64,000 nt of DNA from NCBI GenBank assembly GCA_019637155.1, contig JAHBWE010000007.1, positions 62,001-126,000 on the forward strand. Reading direction: 5' to 3'. Position 1 is the first letter of the stretch. Each line of letters starts with the position of its first letter. Origin of the DNA: Labilithrix sp. Its GTDB lineage: Bacteria; Myxococcota_A; Polyangia; Polyangiales; Polyangiaceae. Positions 1 through 9,179 of the stretch are shown here, piece by piece. Made by a program: the position numbers and the translations under genes. The notes beneath the pieces are model-generated. The model searched no databases. It saw nothing but the letters and a program-made list of their open reading frames with translations, and was not told the origin of the DNA.

Positions 1-10
1 CTCTCGTCCC

Positions 11-367
11 GTGGACCTCTTCGCCGAGCTCCGAGCCCTCACCGCCGCCCTCGACGCAGCCGGCGTCGACTATGCGCTCTGCGGCGCCGTCGCGCTCGCG
101 ATTCACGGCGTTCCGCGAGCGACGAAGGACATCGACGTGCTCGTGCGTGAGGAAGACCTGGACACATTTTCGCTCCGTAGTGAAAGCGCGCGAGACGCTC
201 ATGCTCGATGCGCTCATCGCATCCGGTCCGCTCGGAGCCGTCTTCGCGACGCGGCAGCGGCTCCCGCACGAGGACGGAACGCTCTCGGTCGTGTCGCGCG
301 ACGGCTCATCACGCTGAAGCTCGCCGCGGCGCGGCCGCAAGACCTCGTCGACGTCCAACGACTCTAA
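11..367 (+). pseudogene. Decayed nucleotidyltransferase gene (MNT-like)
   Basis: The first 50 or so codons in one frame give a nucleotidyltransferase fold start (CGAVALAIHGVPRATKDID, with the GG/GS-like loop and the paired Asp residues). The reading then moves to another frame (about 165-305: MLDALIASGPLGAVFATRQRL, ending SVVSRDG) and returns to the first frame for LKLAAARPQDLVDVQRL. The second shift looks like a single lost base near 305, and the first probably accompanies a deletion of roughly 25 codons near 165-190. A GTG at 11 is the first start seen, but the gene could begin before the window. Intact relatives occur beside a small partner gene, as here. Inactivity is inferred from the two frame breaks; a sequencing error could explain at most the one-base change. 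Confidence 0.7.
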
Positions 368-378
368 GGAGGCGACCG

Positions 379-579
379 ATGCCGGCGATGACGGCTGAGG
401 CGATCACCGCGCGCCTCCGCGAGCTCGCGCGGCTCAGCGCGGCGGGGCCGTCGCCGATGCAGCGCGGCGTGGACATGTCCGCGGCGGCGATCGCCGCGCG
501 CCTCCGCGAGCTCTCCGACGTAAGCGCGCTGTGCGCGAAGCTCGAGGCGATCGGCGCGGCGGCGCGGCGTCGGCGTTAG
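379..579 (+). CDS. Small hypothetical partner of the nucleotidyltransferase
   Basis: A 66-residue protein starting at ATG 379 with a strong ribosome-binding site (AAGGAGG, 366-372) immediately after the broken nucleotidyltransferase. It holds two similar helical segments (AITARLRELARLS and AIAARLRELSDVSALCAKL), suggesting an internal repeat. The tight spacing implies it was co-transcribed with the upstream gene, so it may be the partner of a two-gene toxin-antitoxin-like pair; that role is inference from context. No catalytic motif is visible. Its frame is intact although its partner is broken. Confidence 0.55.
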   Translation: MPAMTAEAITARLRELARLSAAGPSPMQRGVDMSAAAIAARLRELSDVSALCAKLEAIGAAARRRR

Positions 580-581
580 CG

Positions 582-1883
582 TCACGTCGCCGCGCGGACG
601 CGGAGGCGGCGGATGCGGCGGCGGGCGATCGAGACGACCTCGGCGACGACGCCGTCGGCGAGGACCGCGACGTCGCCGACGCGCGGGACGTGCGCGAGGC
701 GGTCGAGGACGATCTTGCCGACCGACTCCATCGGGCCGACGTGCTCGAGCGGCACGCCCGCGTCGCGGAGGTCGTCGATGCTCACGCGCGGGTCGACGGA
801 CCAGTCGTTGTCCGCGCGGCGGACGATCTTCGCGTGCTCGGCGTCGAGCTCGTCGCGGATCTCGCCGAAGACCTCCTCCACCAGCTCCTCGATCGTCAGG
901 ATGCCGCTCGTGCCACCGTACTCGTCGACGACGAACGCCATCGGCGTGCGCGCGCGCTGCAGATCGCGGAGCGCGTCGAGGCCGTCACGCGTCTCGGGGA
1001 TGAAGAGCGTGTGGCGCTCGAGGCCGCGCAGGTTCGGGCGCGACCGCGCGCCGTCGTCGAGGAGGAACTCCTTCGCGTAGAGGTACCCCACGATGTCGTC
1101 GAGCGTGCCGTCGTAGAGCGGGATGCGCGAGTACTCGTGCTTCTGGAGCTGCGCGAACGCCTCCGCGCCGGTCGTGTCGATCGAGAGCGCGAAGACGTCG
1201 ACGCGCGGGACCATGATCTGCCGCACCGGCCGCACCGCGAAGCGAAGGACCCGCTCCAGCGTGTGCCGCTTGTCGATCGCCTCCGGCGAGCGGCCCGCGT
1301 TGGCGGTGAGGATGCCGACGATCTCCTCCTCGCTCAGCGAGCCCTCCGTCATCTCGGGGTCGACGCCGATGAGCCGCAGCACGGCGCGCTGCGCGTGGTC
1401 GAGGACCCAGAGGATCGGCCAGAGCACGACGTTCGCGACGCGCAGCGCCGGCGCGGTCGCGAGCGTCGTCGCGACGGAGTGACGGATCGCGATCGCCTTC
1501 GGGACGAGCTCGCCGACGAGGACGTGGAGGAACGTGAGCGTGCCGAGGCCGACGACGTCGACGACGAGGTGACCGGTGCGGCCGAGCGCGCTGCCGGTCA
1601 CCGCGACCGCGGCGCGATCGGCGACGGCGGCGATCGCCGGCTCCGCCACCCAGCCGAGGCCGAGGCTCGCGATCGTGATGCCGACCTGCGTGACGGAGAG
1701 GTAGCGGTCCAGCTTCTCGAGCACGCCCGCCGCCCGCGCCGCGCGGCGATCGCCATGACGCGCCAAGAGCTCGAGCTCGCTGAGCCGCACCTTCACGACC
1801 GCGAACTCGGCCGCGACGAAGAACGCGTTCAGCGCGAGGCAGAGCACCGAAACGACGAGCGCCGCCATACACGCATCCAACAT
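582..1883 (-). CDS. HlyC/CorC-family CBS-domain membrane protein
   Basis: About 433 residues. The N-terminal half is a DUF21/CNNM transmembrane domain (ALNAFFVAAEFAVVKVR near residue 20, further hydrophobic helices to about 190). It is followed by a CBS pair beginning at the conserved RQIMVPRVDVFAL and including the FVVDEYGGTSGILT segment, then a C-terminal CorC_HlyC domain ending in basic residues. Family members sit in the inner membrane and are implicated in Mg/Co resistance or transport; the 'hemolysin' name is historical. ATG 1883 was chosen because upstream in-frame codons have no membrane character and would run under the divergent receptor gene. Alternative start ATG 1868. The promoter should lie in the short divergent gap before 1993. 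Confidence 0.85.
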   Translation of the reverse strand: MLDACMAALVVSVLCLALNAFFVAAEFAVVKVRLSELELLARHGDRRAARAAGVLEKLDRYLSVTQVGITIASLGLGWVAEPAIAAVADRAAVAVTGSALGRTGHLVVDVVGLGTLTFLHVLVGELVPKAIAIRHSVATTLATAPALRVANVVLWPILWVLDHAQRAVLRLIGVDPEMTEGSLSEEEIVGILTANAGRSPEAIDKRHTLERVLRFAVRPVRQIMVPRVDVFALSIDTTGAEAFAQLQKHEYSRIPLYDGTLDDIVGYLYAKEFLLDDGARSRPNLRGLERHTLFIPETRDGLDALRDLQRARTPMAFVVDEYGGTSGILTIEELVEEVFGEIRDELDAEHAKIVRRADNDWSVDPRVSIDDLRDAGVPLEHVGPMESVGKIVLDRLAHVPRVGDVAVLADGVVAEVVSIARRRIRRLRVRAAT

Positions 1884-1992
1884 GCGAACGCCGCGCCATG
1901 CCCCGACGGTGTCGGACACGTAGCGAATTCGACGGGAGGCGGTATGGCGCTTGACGCCACGGCGGCACATCGCCACGGTGCCGCCGCTTCGG

Positions 1993-4866
1993 ATGCGTCT
2001 TTCTCGCTTCTTTGCCCTCGCCGTGGGGCTCGGCGTCGCGCTCGCGACCGCCGACGCGTTCGCGATCGGTCAGGCGACGGGACGCGTCACCGGCACCGTC
2101 ATCGAAGGGCAATCGAAGGCGCCGATCCCGGGCGCCGTCGTCACCGTCTCCGGCGGCTCCGGCGTGAAGATGGTCGTGCAGACGAACGAAGAAGGGACGT
2201 TCGAGGCGACGCAGATCCCGCCCGGCACCTACGACCTCGTCGTCACCTACGAGGGCCTCAAGCCGTTCAAGCGGCGCGTCGTCGTCAACCCCGACGCCGC
2301 GACGCCGGTCACGATCGTGTGGTCGGCGGAGGCGGCGCAGGAGGAGACGACCGTCGTCGAAGAGGAGCGCCGCCTCACGAACCCGGACTCGCCGCAGACG
2401 GGTCAGATCTACGCGCGCGAGCGCACCGACCAGCTCCCCGTCTCCCGCGCGTACCAGGCGATCTCGGCGCAGGTGCCGGGCGCGACGACGAGCGGCGGCA
2501 ACCCGAGCGTGAAGGGCGGGCGGCTCAACAACAACCGCCTCCTCGTGAACGGCCTCGACATCACCGATCCCGTCACGAACCAGGCGACGGCGAGCTTCCA
2601 GATGGACGCGCTCGACAGCGTCCAGCTCACGACCGGCGGCTTCGAGGCGAAGTACAACGCGCTCGGCGCGATCACGACCGTGCAGACGCGGCGCGGGACG
2701 AACAACTTCCACGGCTCCGCCGCGGCGTACTGGGCGCCGTCGGAGCTCGTCGACTACGACACGTACGGCTCGCAGATCTACGACGGGTCGAAGCCGTTCG
2801 ATTACAGCGCGATCAAGCCGAAGCAAGGCCGCTACGAGCTGAACGTCAACGCGCAAGGTCCGATCCTCAAGGACCGCCTCTTCTTCAACGCCGGCATCCG
2901 CTATGAGCGTTCGAGCTCGGTGCAGCCCGCCGGTCCGCCCCGCAACGCGCAAGCGCCGAGCACCGTCTTCGAGTCGATCTACATCCTCGGCGGCGTCACG
3001 TTCGTCCCCACGCCCGCGCATCGCATCCACGTCGAGAGCTTCTTCGATCCGACCCACGCCGACTACGACGGCAACACCGGCGCGAGCGCGAACTCCACCA
3101 CGCCCTACTCGCAGACCGGCCGCTTCGCCGGCGGCCGCCGCGGCACGCTCGAGTGGGCGTGGCAGGCGAACAAACACGTCGCGACGAAGGTCATGATCGG
3201 CGGCAACGAGAGCACGATCGAGACCGGCCCGCAGGGCCTCCGCGGCATCGACTCGAGCGACCTCACGAACGGCGTCCCCTACGACTGGTTCCGCTCGAAC
3301 CACCAGAACCAGGACGACGGGACGAGCTGGTTCAACGCCGGGAGCCACAACGTCATCACGCGCCGCCGCGCGCAGCTCGACGCCGCCGTCACCGCGACGG
3401 GTGAGCTCGGCGGCCGCCACGAGGCCGAGTTCGGCCTCCAGAGCATGTTCACGGAGCAGCGCTCGCAGCTCAGCTACCCCGGCGGCACGAGCGGCCCGAA
3501 CGACACGACCGGCTACGGTGTATTCTACACCGATCGCGGCGGCGGCCCGCTCGACACGCGCCTCTGCGACCTCGACCCCCAGCTCAACCCCGGCGCGCTG
3601 AGCGGCAACTACACCGGCACGGGCTGCTTCCGCCGCACGTACAGTCGCAGCTTCGCCGGCCACTCGAGCGGCAACCAGTTCGCGACGTACATCCAGGACC
3701 GCTACAAGCCGCGGCGCTGGCTCACCGTCCTCCCCGGCGTCCGCTGGGACGTCGGCACCGTGCGCGCGACCGACAGCGCGGTCGCCGTCACCGCGCACGG
3801 CTTCGGCCCGCGCCTCTCCGTCATCGCCGACGTGACGAACGATCAGAAGACGATCGCGCAGGTCTCGTACGGCCGCATGACCGAGATGCCGACGCTCTCC
3901 GGCGTCGTCTCGTACGACCAGGCGCGGCGCCAGGTCGGCGTCGTCGAGCAGTACGACCAGCGGACGCGGCGCTTCCAGTTCGCGCAGACGACGGGCGGCT
4001 CCGCCGGCACGCGCCTCAACTTCGACAAGACCCCGGCGAGCGCGGACGAGATCCTCGTCTCGGGCCGCCGCGAGCTCACGAACGGCGTCCTCATCCGCGC
4101 CGACTACACGTATCGCTACATTCGCAATCAGTACGAGACGGCCGAGGTCAACGCGATCATGGACCCGACCGGCACGCGCACGGTCGGCTGGGTCAACGGC
4201 ATTCCGCAGCGCATGACGCTCTACGGCTTCAACCCGGCCTCGACCGCGCGCTATTCGGGGCTCGACCTCATCCTCGAGACGAGGCTCCCCATCGTCGAGG
4301 TGCAGGGCTCCTACACGCTCTCGCAGTCGATGGGAAACGCCGGCTCGGGCGCGTTCGACAACCCACGCTTCGCGCCATTTTATCAAAGTTTCCAGAACGT
4401 CGACACGCGACACGCGATCAAGACGAGCACGACGTTCCACCCGTTCCCCGGATTCACGATCGGGCTCATCCTCAATTGGCGCTCCGGCAGCGCGCTGATC
4501 AAGAGTTACTCCGCCAACGAGTCCGGCTACAGCGTCCGCCGCGCCCCGACGGGCTTCGAGCCGGGCTCGTACCCCAACACCGGCACCGCGAACCCGGGCC
4601 AGCTCGGGACCTACAGCGACCTCCGCTCGTGGTCGACGTTCCGCACGCCCGACCTCTTCACGACGAACGTCATGGTCTCGTACGACTTCAACACCCTCAT
4701 CAAGCAGCACGTGATCGTCAACCTGCAGATCAACAACCTCCTCGCGCTCGAGACCGCGACCGGCATCAACACGAGCGAAGGCGCGCCGACCTCCACCCAG
4801 TTCGGCCTCGCCTCCACGCGCAACGGCTTCCGCTCGTTCACCCTCGGTGCGCGCTATGAGTTCTAG
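1993..4866 (+). CDS. TonB-dependent outer-membrane receptor with regulatory-like N-domain
   Basis: 957 residues. A signal peptide (MRLSRFFALAVGLG onward, cleavage after ADAFA) leads into a carboxypeptidase-regulatory-like beta domain at about 30-105 (GTVIEGQSKAPIPGAVVTV, PPGTYDLVVTYEGL). The plug follows at about 130-225 (SVKGGRLNNNRLLVNGLDITD, TGGFEAKYNALGA) and then a long beta-barrel ending in aromatic residues (GARYEF), as outer-membrane barrels do. No obvious TonB box was identified. ATG 1993 starts the signal peptide; an upstream ATG at 1951 would add unlikely residues. The next gene overlaps its end. Together with the phosphohydrolase and glucanase-like lipoproteins downstream this suggests nutrient acquisition at the outer membrane; the substrate is unknown. 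Confidence 0.85.
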   Translation: MRLSRFFALAVGLGVALATADAFAIGQATGRVTGTVIEGQSKAPIPGAVVTVSGGSGVKMVVQTNEEGTFEATQIPPGTYDLVVTYEGLKPFKRRVVVNPDAATPVTIVWSAEAAQEETTVVEEERRLTNPDSPQTGQIYARERTDQLPVSRAYQAISAQVPGATTSGGNPSVKGGRLNNNRLLVNGLDITDPVTNQATASFQMDALDSVQLTTGGFEAKYNALGAITTVQTRRGTNNFHGSAAAYWAPSELVDYDTYGSQIYDGSKPFDYSAIKPKQGRYELNVNAQGPILKDRLFFNAGIRYERSSSVQPAGPPRNAQAPSTVFESIYILGGVTFVPTPAHRIHVESFFDPTHADYDGNTGASANSTTPYSQTGRFAGGRRGTLEWAWQANKHVATKVMIGGNESTIETGPQGLRGIDSSDLTNGVPYDWFRSNHQNQDDGTSWFNAGSHNVITRRRAQLDAAVTATGELGGRHEAEFGLQSMFTEQRSQLSYPGGTSGPNDTTGYGVFYTDRGGGPLDTRLCDLDPQLNPGALSGNYTGTGCFRRTYSRSFAGHSSGNQFATYIQDRYKPRRWLTVLPGVRWDVGTVRATDSAVAVTAHGFGPRLSVIADVTNDQKTIAQVSYGRMTEMPTLSGVVSYDQARRQVGVVEQYDQRTRRFQFAQTTGGSAGTRLNFDKTPASADEILVSGRRELTNGVLIRADYTYRYIRNQYETAEVNAIMDPTGTRTVGWVNGIPQRMTLYGFNPASTARYSGLDLILETRLPIVEVQGSYTLSQSMGNAGSGAFDNPRFAPFYQSFQNVDTRHAIKTSTTFHPFPGFTIGLILNWRSGSALIKSYSANESGYSVRRAPTGFEPGSYPNTGTANPGQLGTYSDLRSWSTFRTPDLFTTNVMVSYDFNTLIKQHVIVNLQINNLLALETATGINTSEGAPTSTQFGLASTRNGFRSFTLGARYEF

Positions 4867-6505
4867 GGCGCTCGTCGCCGCGCTCGTTCTCGTGGCGGCG
4901 TGCGGCGGCCCGACGGAGCCGCCGGTCACGCCCGCGCCCGCGCCGCCCCCGGTCGCCGCCGCCGACGCCGCCGCCCCCGCCGCGCCGATCCAGGTGCGCC
5001 TCCTCGCGTTCAACGACTTCCACGGCAACCTGAAGCCGCCCACGCACAAGGTCCCGAAGGTCGACGGCCCCGTCGGCGGCGCGGCCTATTTCGCGGCGCA
5101 CCTGAAGCGGCTCGCGACCGGTCATCCCAACACCGTCGTCGTCGCGGCGGGCGACCTCGTCGGCGCGAGCCCCCTCACCTCCGCGCTCTTCCACGACGAG
5201 CCGACGATCGCGGTGATGAACGCGATCGGCCTCGGGGTGACGGCGATAGGCAATCACGAGCTCGACGAGGGCATGGACGAGCTCCTCCGCCTCAAGCGCG
5301 GCGGCTGCCACCCCAAGGACGGCTGCAAATTCGAAAAAGAGTTCCCCGGCTCGAAGTTCGATTGGCTCGCCGCCAACGTCACGCGCGGAGCCGAATCCCC
5401 ACTCCCCGCTTACGTGATCAAGGAGGTCGGCGGAGTCCCGATCGCCTTCGTCGGCATGCCGCTCGAGGACACGCCGCGCTCGGTCGTCCCCGAGGGCGTC
5501 GCCGGCCTCACCTTCGCGGACGAAGCGAAGACCGCGAACGCCCTCGTCCCGGAGATCAAGGCCAAAGGCGCCAACACGATCATCCTCCTCATCCACGAAG
5601 GTGGGGACTCGAGGCCGCCGGGGCTCGACGAGTGCAACGACTTCAAGGGCGCGATCGTCGGCATCACCGAGAAGCTCGATCCCGCCTACAAGGCAGTCGT
5701 CAGCGGCCACACGCACCAGCTATACAACTGCAAAGTAGGCAATCGCCCCGTCACGAGCGCGAGCTCGTTCGGCCGCGTCATCACCACGATCGACCTCGAC
5801 ATCGATCCGAAGACGAAGGAGCCGACCCGCGTCGTCGCGCACAACCACGCCGTGACGCACGACGTCGCGCCGGACCCCGCCGTGCAAGCGATCGTCGACA
5901 AGGCCGCCGCCGCCGCGGCGCCGATGGAGAACCGCGTCATCGGCCGCATCGGAGGCACCCTCGCCGGCGGCTCGCGCAACGGCCAGGAGTCCACCCTCGG
6001 CCGCGTGATCGCCGACGCGCAGCTCGCCGCGACGAAGAAGATCGGCGCGAAGGTCGCGTTCGTGAACGCGGCCGGCATCCGGAGCGACATCGTGTACGCG
6101 AAGAGCGGCGAGGAGAAGGAGGACGGCCTCGTCACCTACGGCGAGGCCTTCGCCGCGCAGCCGTTCGGCAACCGCCTCATCACGATGACGGTCACCGGCG
6201 CCGACCTCACCGCCTGCCTCGGCCGCGAGCTCCGCGGCGCCGGCGTCTACGTCTCCGACGGCCTCGTCATCAAGTGGGACCGCGAGAGCAAGGACCCGCC
6301 GCTCCTCCTCCTCGACGGCAAGCCGATCAAGCCGACCGCGACCCTCAAGATCACGACGAACAACTTCGTCGCCGACCGCGACCCCGCCCTCGCGAAGATC
6401 GAGGATCGCACCCCCGGCGTCCTCGATCTCGAGGCGCTGGAGGCCTATTTTGCGACCCACAAAGTCGTGGATCCCCCGAAGAAGAGCCGGCTGCTAAAAC
6501 CATAG
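4856..6505 (+). CDS. 5'-nucleotidase / 2',3'-cyclic phosphodiesterase-like lipoprotein
   Basis: 549 residues. The lipobox (LVAAC, about residue 16) is followed by a Pro/Ala linker. The metallophosphatase domain has all expected metal motifs: FNDFHGNL, GDLVGASPL, GNHELDEG and GHTHQLYN. A C-terminal 5'-nucleotidase domain follows (FVNAAGIRSDI, GEAFAAQPFGNRLI). This is the UshA/CpdB family layout, hydrolysing extracellular nucleotides or related phosphoesters in the periplasm or at the outer membrane. ATG 4856 overlaps the end of the receptor gene and is preferred to the upstream GTG 4847. A gene for a GH16-like lipoprotein begins two bases after its stop, so the three are probably one transcript. 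Exact substrate is not determinable. Confidence 0.85.
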   Translation: MSSRALVAALVLVAACGGPTEPPVTPAPAPPPVAAADAAAPAAPIQVRLLAFNDFHGNLKPPTHKVPKVDGPVGGAAYFAAHLKRLATGHPNTVVVAAGDLVGASPLTSALFHDEPTIAVMNAIGLGVTAIGNHELDEGMDELLRLKRGGCHPKDGCKFEKEFPGSKFDWLAANVTRGAESPLPAYVIKEVGGVPIAFVGMPLEDTPRSVVPEGVAGLTFADEAKTANALVPEIKAKGANTIILLIHEGGDSRPPGLDECNDFKGAIVGITEKLDPAYKAVVSGHTHQLYNCKVGNRPVTSASSFGRVITTIDLDIDPKTKEPTRVVAHNHAVTHDVAPDPAVQAIVDKAAAAAAPMENRVIGRIGGTLAGGSRNGQESTLGRVIADAQLAATKKIGAKVAFVNAAGIRSDIVYAKSGEEKEDGLVTYGEAFAAQPFGNRLITMTVTGADLTACLGRELRGAGVYVSDGLVIKWDRESKDPPLLLLDGKPIKPTATLKITTNNFVADRDPALAKIEDRTPGVLDLEALEAYFATHKVVDPPKKSRLLKP

Positions 6506-6507
6506 AG

Positions 6508-7455
6508 ATGCGCATCTGGCCCGTCTCGCTCCTCATCGCAGCAGCGTGCGGCTCCTTCGGCACGGCCCTCCCCACCGCCGACGGCGGCCCCGACCCCGAC
6601 GCGCCGGCGCCACCAGGGCCACCAACGCCGCCAGGACCGCCAAGACCGCCGGAGCTTCCCGATCCCGCCACCGGCTGGAGGCTCGTCTGGAGCGACGAGT
6701 TCGAAGACACGGAGAAATGGACGCGCGAGGTCAGCTGCGACGGCGGCGGCAACAACGAGATGCAGTGCTACACCGCCGAGACGAAGAACGCGTTCGCGCT
6801 GAACGGCGAGCTCCACATCCTGGCGCTGGACGACACTCCGCCGGGCCCGCAGGGCAAAACGTACTCGTCCGCAAAGCTCGTCACGAAGGACACGTTCCTT
6901 TACGGCCGAATCGAAGCACGAATCCGCCTCCCCCACGGACAGGGCCTCTGGCCCGCATTCTGGATGCTGCCGGCGGAGGCGGCGTACGGAGAGTGGCCGC
7001 GGAGCGGAGAGATCGACGTCGTGCAGGCCGTGAATCTCGGTGACGGCGGCGGTCTTCAGAATGAGGTCCACGGCGTGCTCCACTTCGGTGGCCCGGCCCA
7101 CGAGAAGGGCGACGTCACGACACCGGTGCCGGACGCATGGACTCAGTTCCACGTCTACGCGATCGAATGGCAGCGCGACGAGATCCGCTGGTTCGTCGAC
7201 GAGAAGCACTACGCGACGCAACGGCATTGGTTCACGCCCGGCCACCCCTATCCTGCGCCATTCGATCGACGGTTCCGCCTCATGCTCAACGTCGCCGTCG
7301 GCGGCAACTGGCCGGGCGCTCCGAACGGCGCAACGACGTTCCCGCAAGAGATGACCGTCGACTACGTGCACGTCTACGAATGCGCGAAGGATCCGGACGG
7401 CGGCGTCGGCTGCGGAACGAGGGACCCGAACGTGATACCGCTCGACGGCGGCTGA
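6508..7455 (+). CDS. GH16-family beta-glucanase-like lipoprotein with altered catalytic motif
   Basis: 315 residues. Lipobox IAAAC at about residue 14, then a Pro/Gly-rich linker (about 25-50), then a GH16 jelly-roll domain (LVWSDEFED, FLYGRIEARIRLPHGQGLWPA, FWMLP, and a C-terminal TVDYVHVYECA). The signature normally read as E-x-D-x-x-E appears as GEIDVVQ. The nucleophile Glu and the assisting Asp are kept, but the acid/base Glu position is Gln (codon CAG). Related proteins cleave beta-1,3- or mixed-linked glucans. This copy may be weak, inactive or a binding protein. It starts two bases after the phosphohydrolase gene and converges with gnd. Confidence 0.8.
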   Translation: MRIWPVSLLIAAACGSFGTALPTADGGPDPDAPAPPGPPTPPGPPRPPELPDPATGWRLVWSDEFEDTEKWTREVSCDGGGNNEMQCYTAETKNAFALNGELHILALDDTPPGPQGKTYSSAKLVTKDTFLYGRIEARIRLPHGQGLWPAFWMLPAEAAYGEWPRSGEIDVVQAVNLGDGGGLQNEVHGVLHFGGPAHEKGDVTTPVPDAWTQFHVYAIEWQRDEIRWFVDEKHYATQRHWFTPGHPYPAPFDRRFRLMLNVAVGGNWPGAPNGATTFPQEMTVDYVHVYECAKDPDGGVGCGTRDPNVIPLDGG

Positions 7456-7509
7456 CGCAGCGTCAGCGCGACGCCCAGCACTCGATCTCCACCCGCGCGC
7501 CGAGCGCGC

Positions 7510-8970
7510 TCAGGCGTTGTACGTCGTGCTCGACGTCGTGCCGCCGCGGCCGGTCCAGTTCGTGTGGAAGAACTCGCCGCGCGGTTTGTCGGTGCGCTCG
7601 TAGGTGTGCGCCCCGAAGAAGTCGCGCTGCGCCTGGAGGAGGTTCGCGGGCAGCCGCGCGGTGCGGTAGCCGTCGAAGTACGAGAGCGCGCTGCTCATCG
7701 CGGGGAGCGGGATCCCGTTCGTCACGCCCGCCGCCACCACCCGCCGCCACGCCGCCTGCGCCTTCTGGATCTGCTCCGCGAAATACGGATCGACGAGGAG
7801 GTTCGGCAGCGCCGCGTTCTTGTCGAACGCGTCCTTGATCTTCCCGAGGAACGCGCTCCGGATGATGCAGCCGCCGCGCCACATGAGCGCGATGCCGCCG
7901 TTGTTGAGCTTCCAGCCGCTCGCCTTCGCCTGTGCCGCCATCAGCGCGTAGCCCTGCGCGTACGACACGAGCTTGCTCGCGTAGAGCGCCTGCTCGACGT
8001 CGTCGATGAACGCCTGCTTGTCGCTCGCCGGCGTCGCGCTCGGTCCCTTCAGCACCTCCGCCGCGCGCACGCGCTCTTCCTTCTGCGCCGACAAGCTCCG
8101 CGCGAACACCGCCTCGCTGATGAGCGTGAGCGGGATCCCGTTCTCGGTCGCGCTGTCGACCGTCCACTTCCCGGTCCCCTTCTGCCCCGCCGTGTCGAGG
8201 ATCAAATCGATGAGCGGCTTCTTCGTCTCGGGATCGACGTACTTGAAAATCTCGGCCGTGATCTCGACGAGGTAGCTGTCGAGCACGCCCTTGTTCCACG
8301 TCGCGAACACGTCGCCGAGCTGGTTCGGATCGAGCCCCGCGAGGTCCCGCATCAGGTTGTACGACTCGCAAATGAGCTGAATGTCGCCGTACTCGATCCC
8401 GTTGTGCACCATCTTCACGAAGTGCCCGGCCCCCTCGGGCCCGACCCAGTCGCAGCACGGCGCGCCGCCCTCCACCTTCGCGGCGATGCCCTGGAAGATC
8501 TCCTTCACGTGCGGCCACGCGTCCTCGTTCCCGCCCGGCATGATGCTGGGCCCCTTGAGCGCCCCCTCTTCGCCGCCGCTCACGCCCGCCCCCACGAACA
8601 GCACGCCCTTCGCGTTCGCGGCCTTGATGCGCCGCGCGGTGTCGGGGAAGTGCGTGTTGCCGCCGTCGATGAGGATGTCCCCCGCCTCGAGCAGCGGCAG
8701 CATCTCGTCGATGACGGCGTCGACGGGCTTGCCGGCCTTGACGAGGATCATGATCTTGCGCGGCCGCTTGAGCGCCTTCACGAGCTCGGCGGGCGACTTG
8801 GCGCCGACGAACTTCTTGCCCTTGCCGCGCCCGTTCACGAACGCGTCGACCTTCTCGACCGTGCGGTTGTAGACCGCGACGGTGTAGCCGCGCGACTCCA
8901 TGTTGAGGACGAGGTTCTCGCCCATGACTGCCAGACCGATGAGGCCGATGTCTGCGCTAGCGTTCGTCAT
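7510..8970 (-). CDS. gnd: 6-phosphogluconate dehydrogenase, decarboxylating
   Basis: 486 residues, the normal length of the long form. N-terminal NADP-binding Rossmann motif (IGLIGLAVMGENL), substrate-binding stretch GGEEGALKGPSIMPGG, catalytic Lys/Asn region (GAGHFVKMVHNGIEYGDIQ), and the C-terminal substrate tail including TARLPANLLQAQRDFFGAHTY in shortened form here. It oxidises and decarboxylates 6-phosphogluconate to ribulose-5-phosphate with NADP+ in the cytosol (oxidative pentose phosphate pathway). ATG 8970 fits the family start (MTNASADIG). Its 3' end converges with the glucanase-like gene, and the promoter lies in the 209-base divergent gap up to 9180, where no clear -35/-10 was seen. 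Confidence 0.97.
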   Translation of the reverse strand: MTNASADIGLIGLAVMGENLVLNMESRGYTVAVYNRTVEKVDAFVNGRGKGKKFVGAKSPAELVKALKRPRKIMILVKAGKPVDAVIDEMLPLLEAGDILIDGGNTHFPDTARRIKAANAKGVLFVGAGVSGGEEGALKGPSIMPGGNEDAWPHVKEIFQGIAAKVEGGAPCCDWVGPEGAGHFVKMVHNGIEYGDIQLICESYNLMRDLAGLDPNQLGDVFATWNKGVLDSYLVEITAEIFKYVDPETKKPLIDLILDTAGQKGTGKWTVDSATENGIPLTLISEAVFARSLSAQKEERVRAAEVLKGPSATPASDKQAFIDDVEQALYASKLVSYAQGYALMAAQAKASGWKLNNGGIALMWRGGCIIRSAFLGKIKDAFDKNAALPNLLVDPYFAEQIQKAQAAWRRVVAAGVTNGIPLPAMSSALSYFDGYRTARLPANLLQAQRDFFGAHTYERTDKPRGEFFHTNWTGRGGTTSSTTYNA

Positions 8971-9179
8971 GCGCGCCAGCATAAGCCCCAACACCGCAGC
9001 GACGGTCTGCTTTCTTTGGGCGCGCACGACCTCGTCTCGTACTTCGACCTCTTCGCGTGCGGCGCTGCGAGCTCCTCTCGTACGCGGCGTCCTCTCCATG
9101 CGACCGTCGCTTCGTGTGCGCGCCCTTCGGGCAGCGCCGCGTCTCGCGCCCCTCGCGGAAGCGTGTACAGTCCGAGGCC

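Noticed and set aside
985..5049. A minus-strand open frame of 1354 codons over the receptor gene
   Set aside because: Arg/Ala/Val/Glu-rich shadow of GC-rich codons; the plus frame carries a clear TonB receptor.
7451..7467. GCTGACGC-A-GCGTCAGC inverted repeat between the GH16-like gene and gnd
   Set aside because: One-base spacer, no T-run and overlap with the stop codon make terminator function doubtful.
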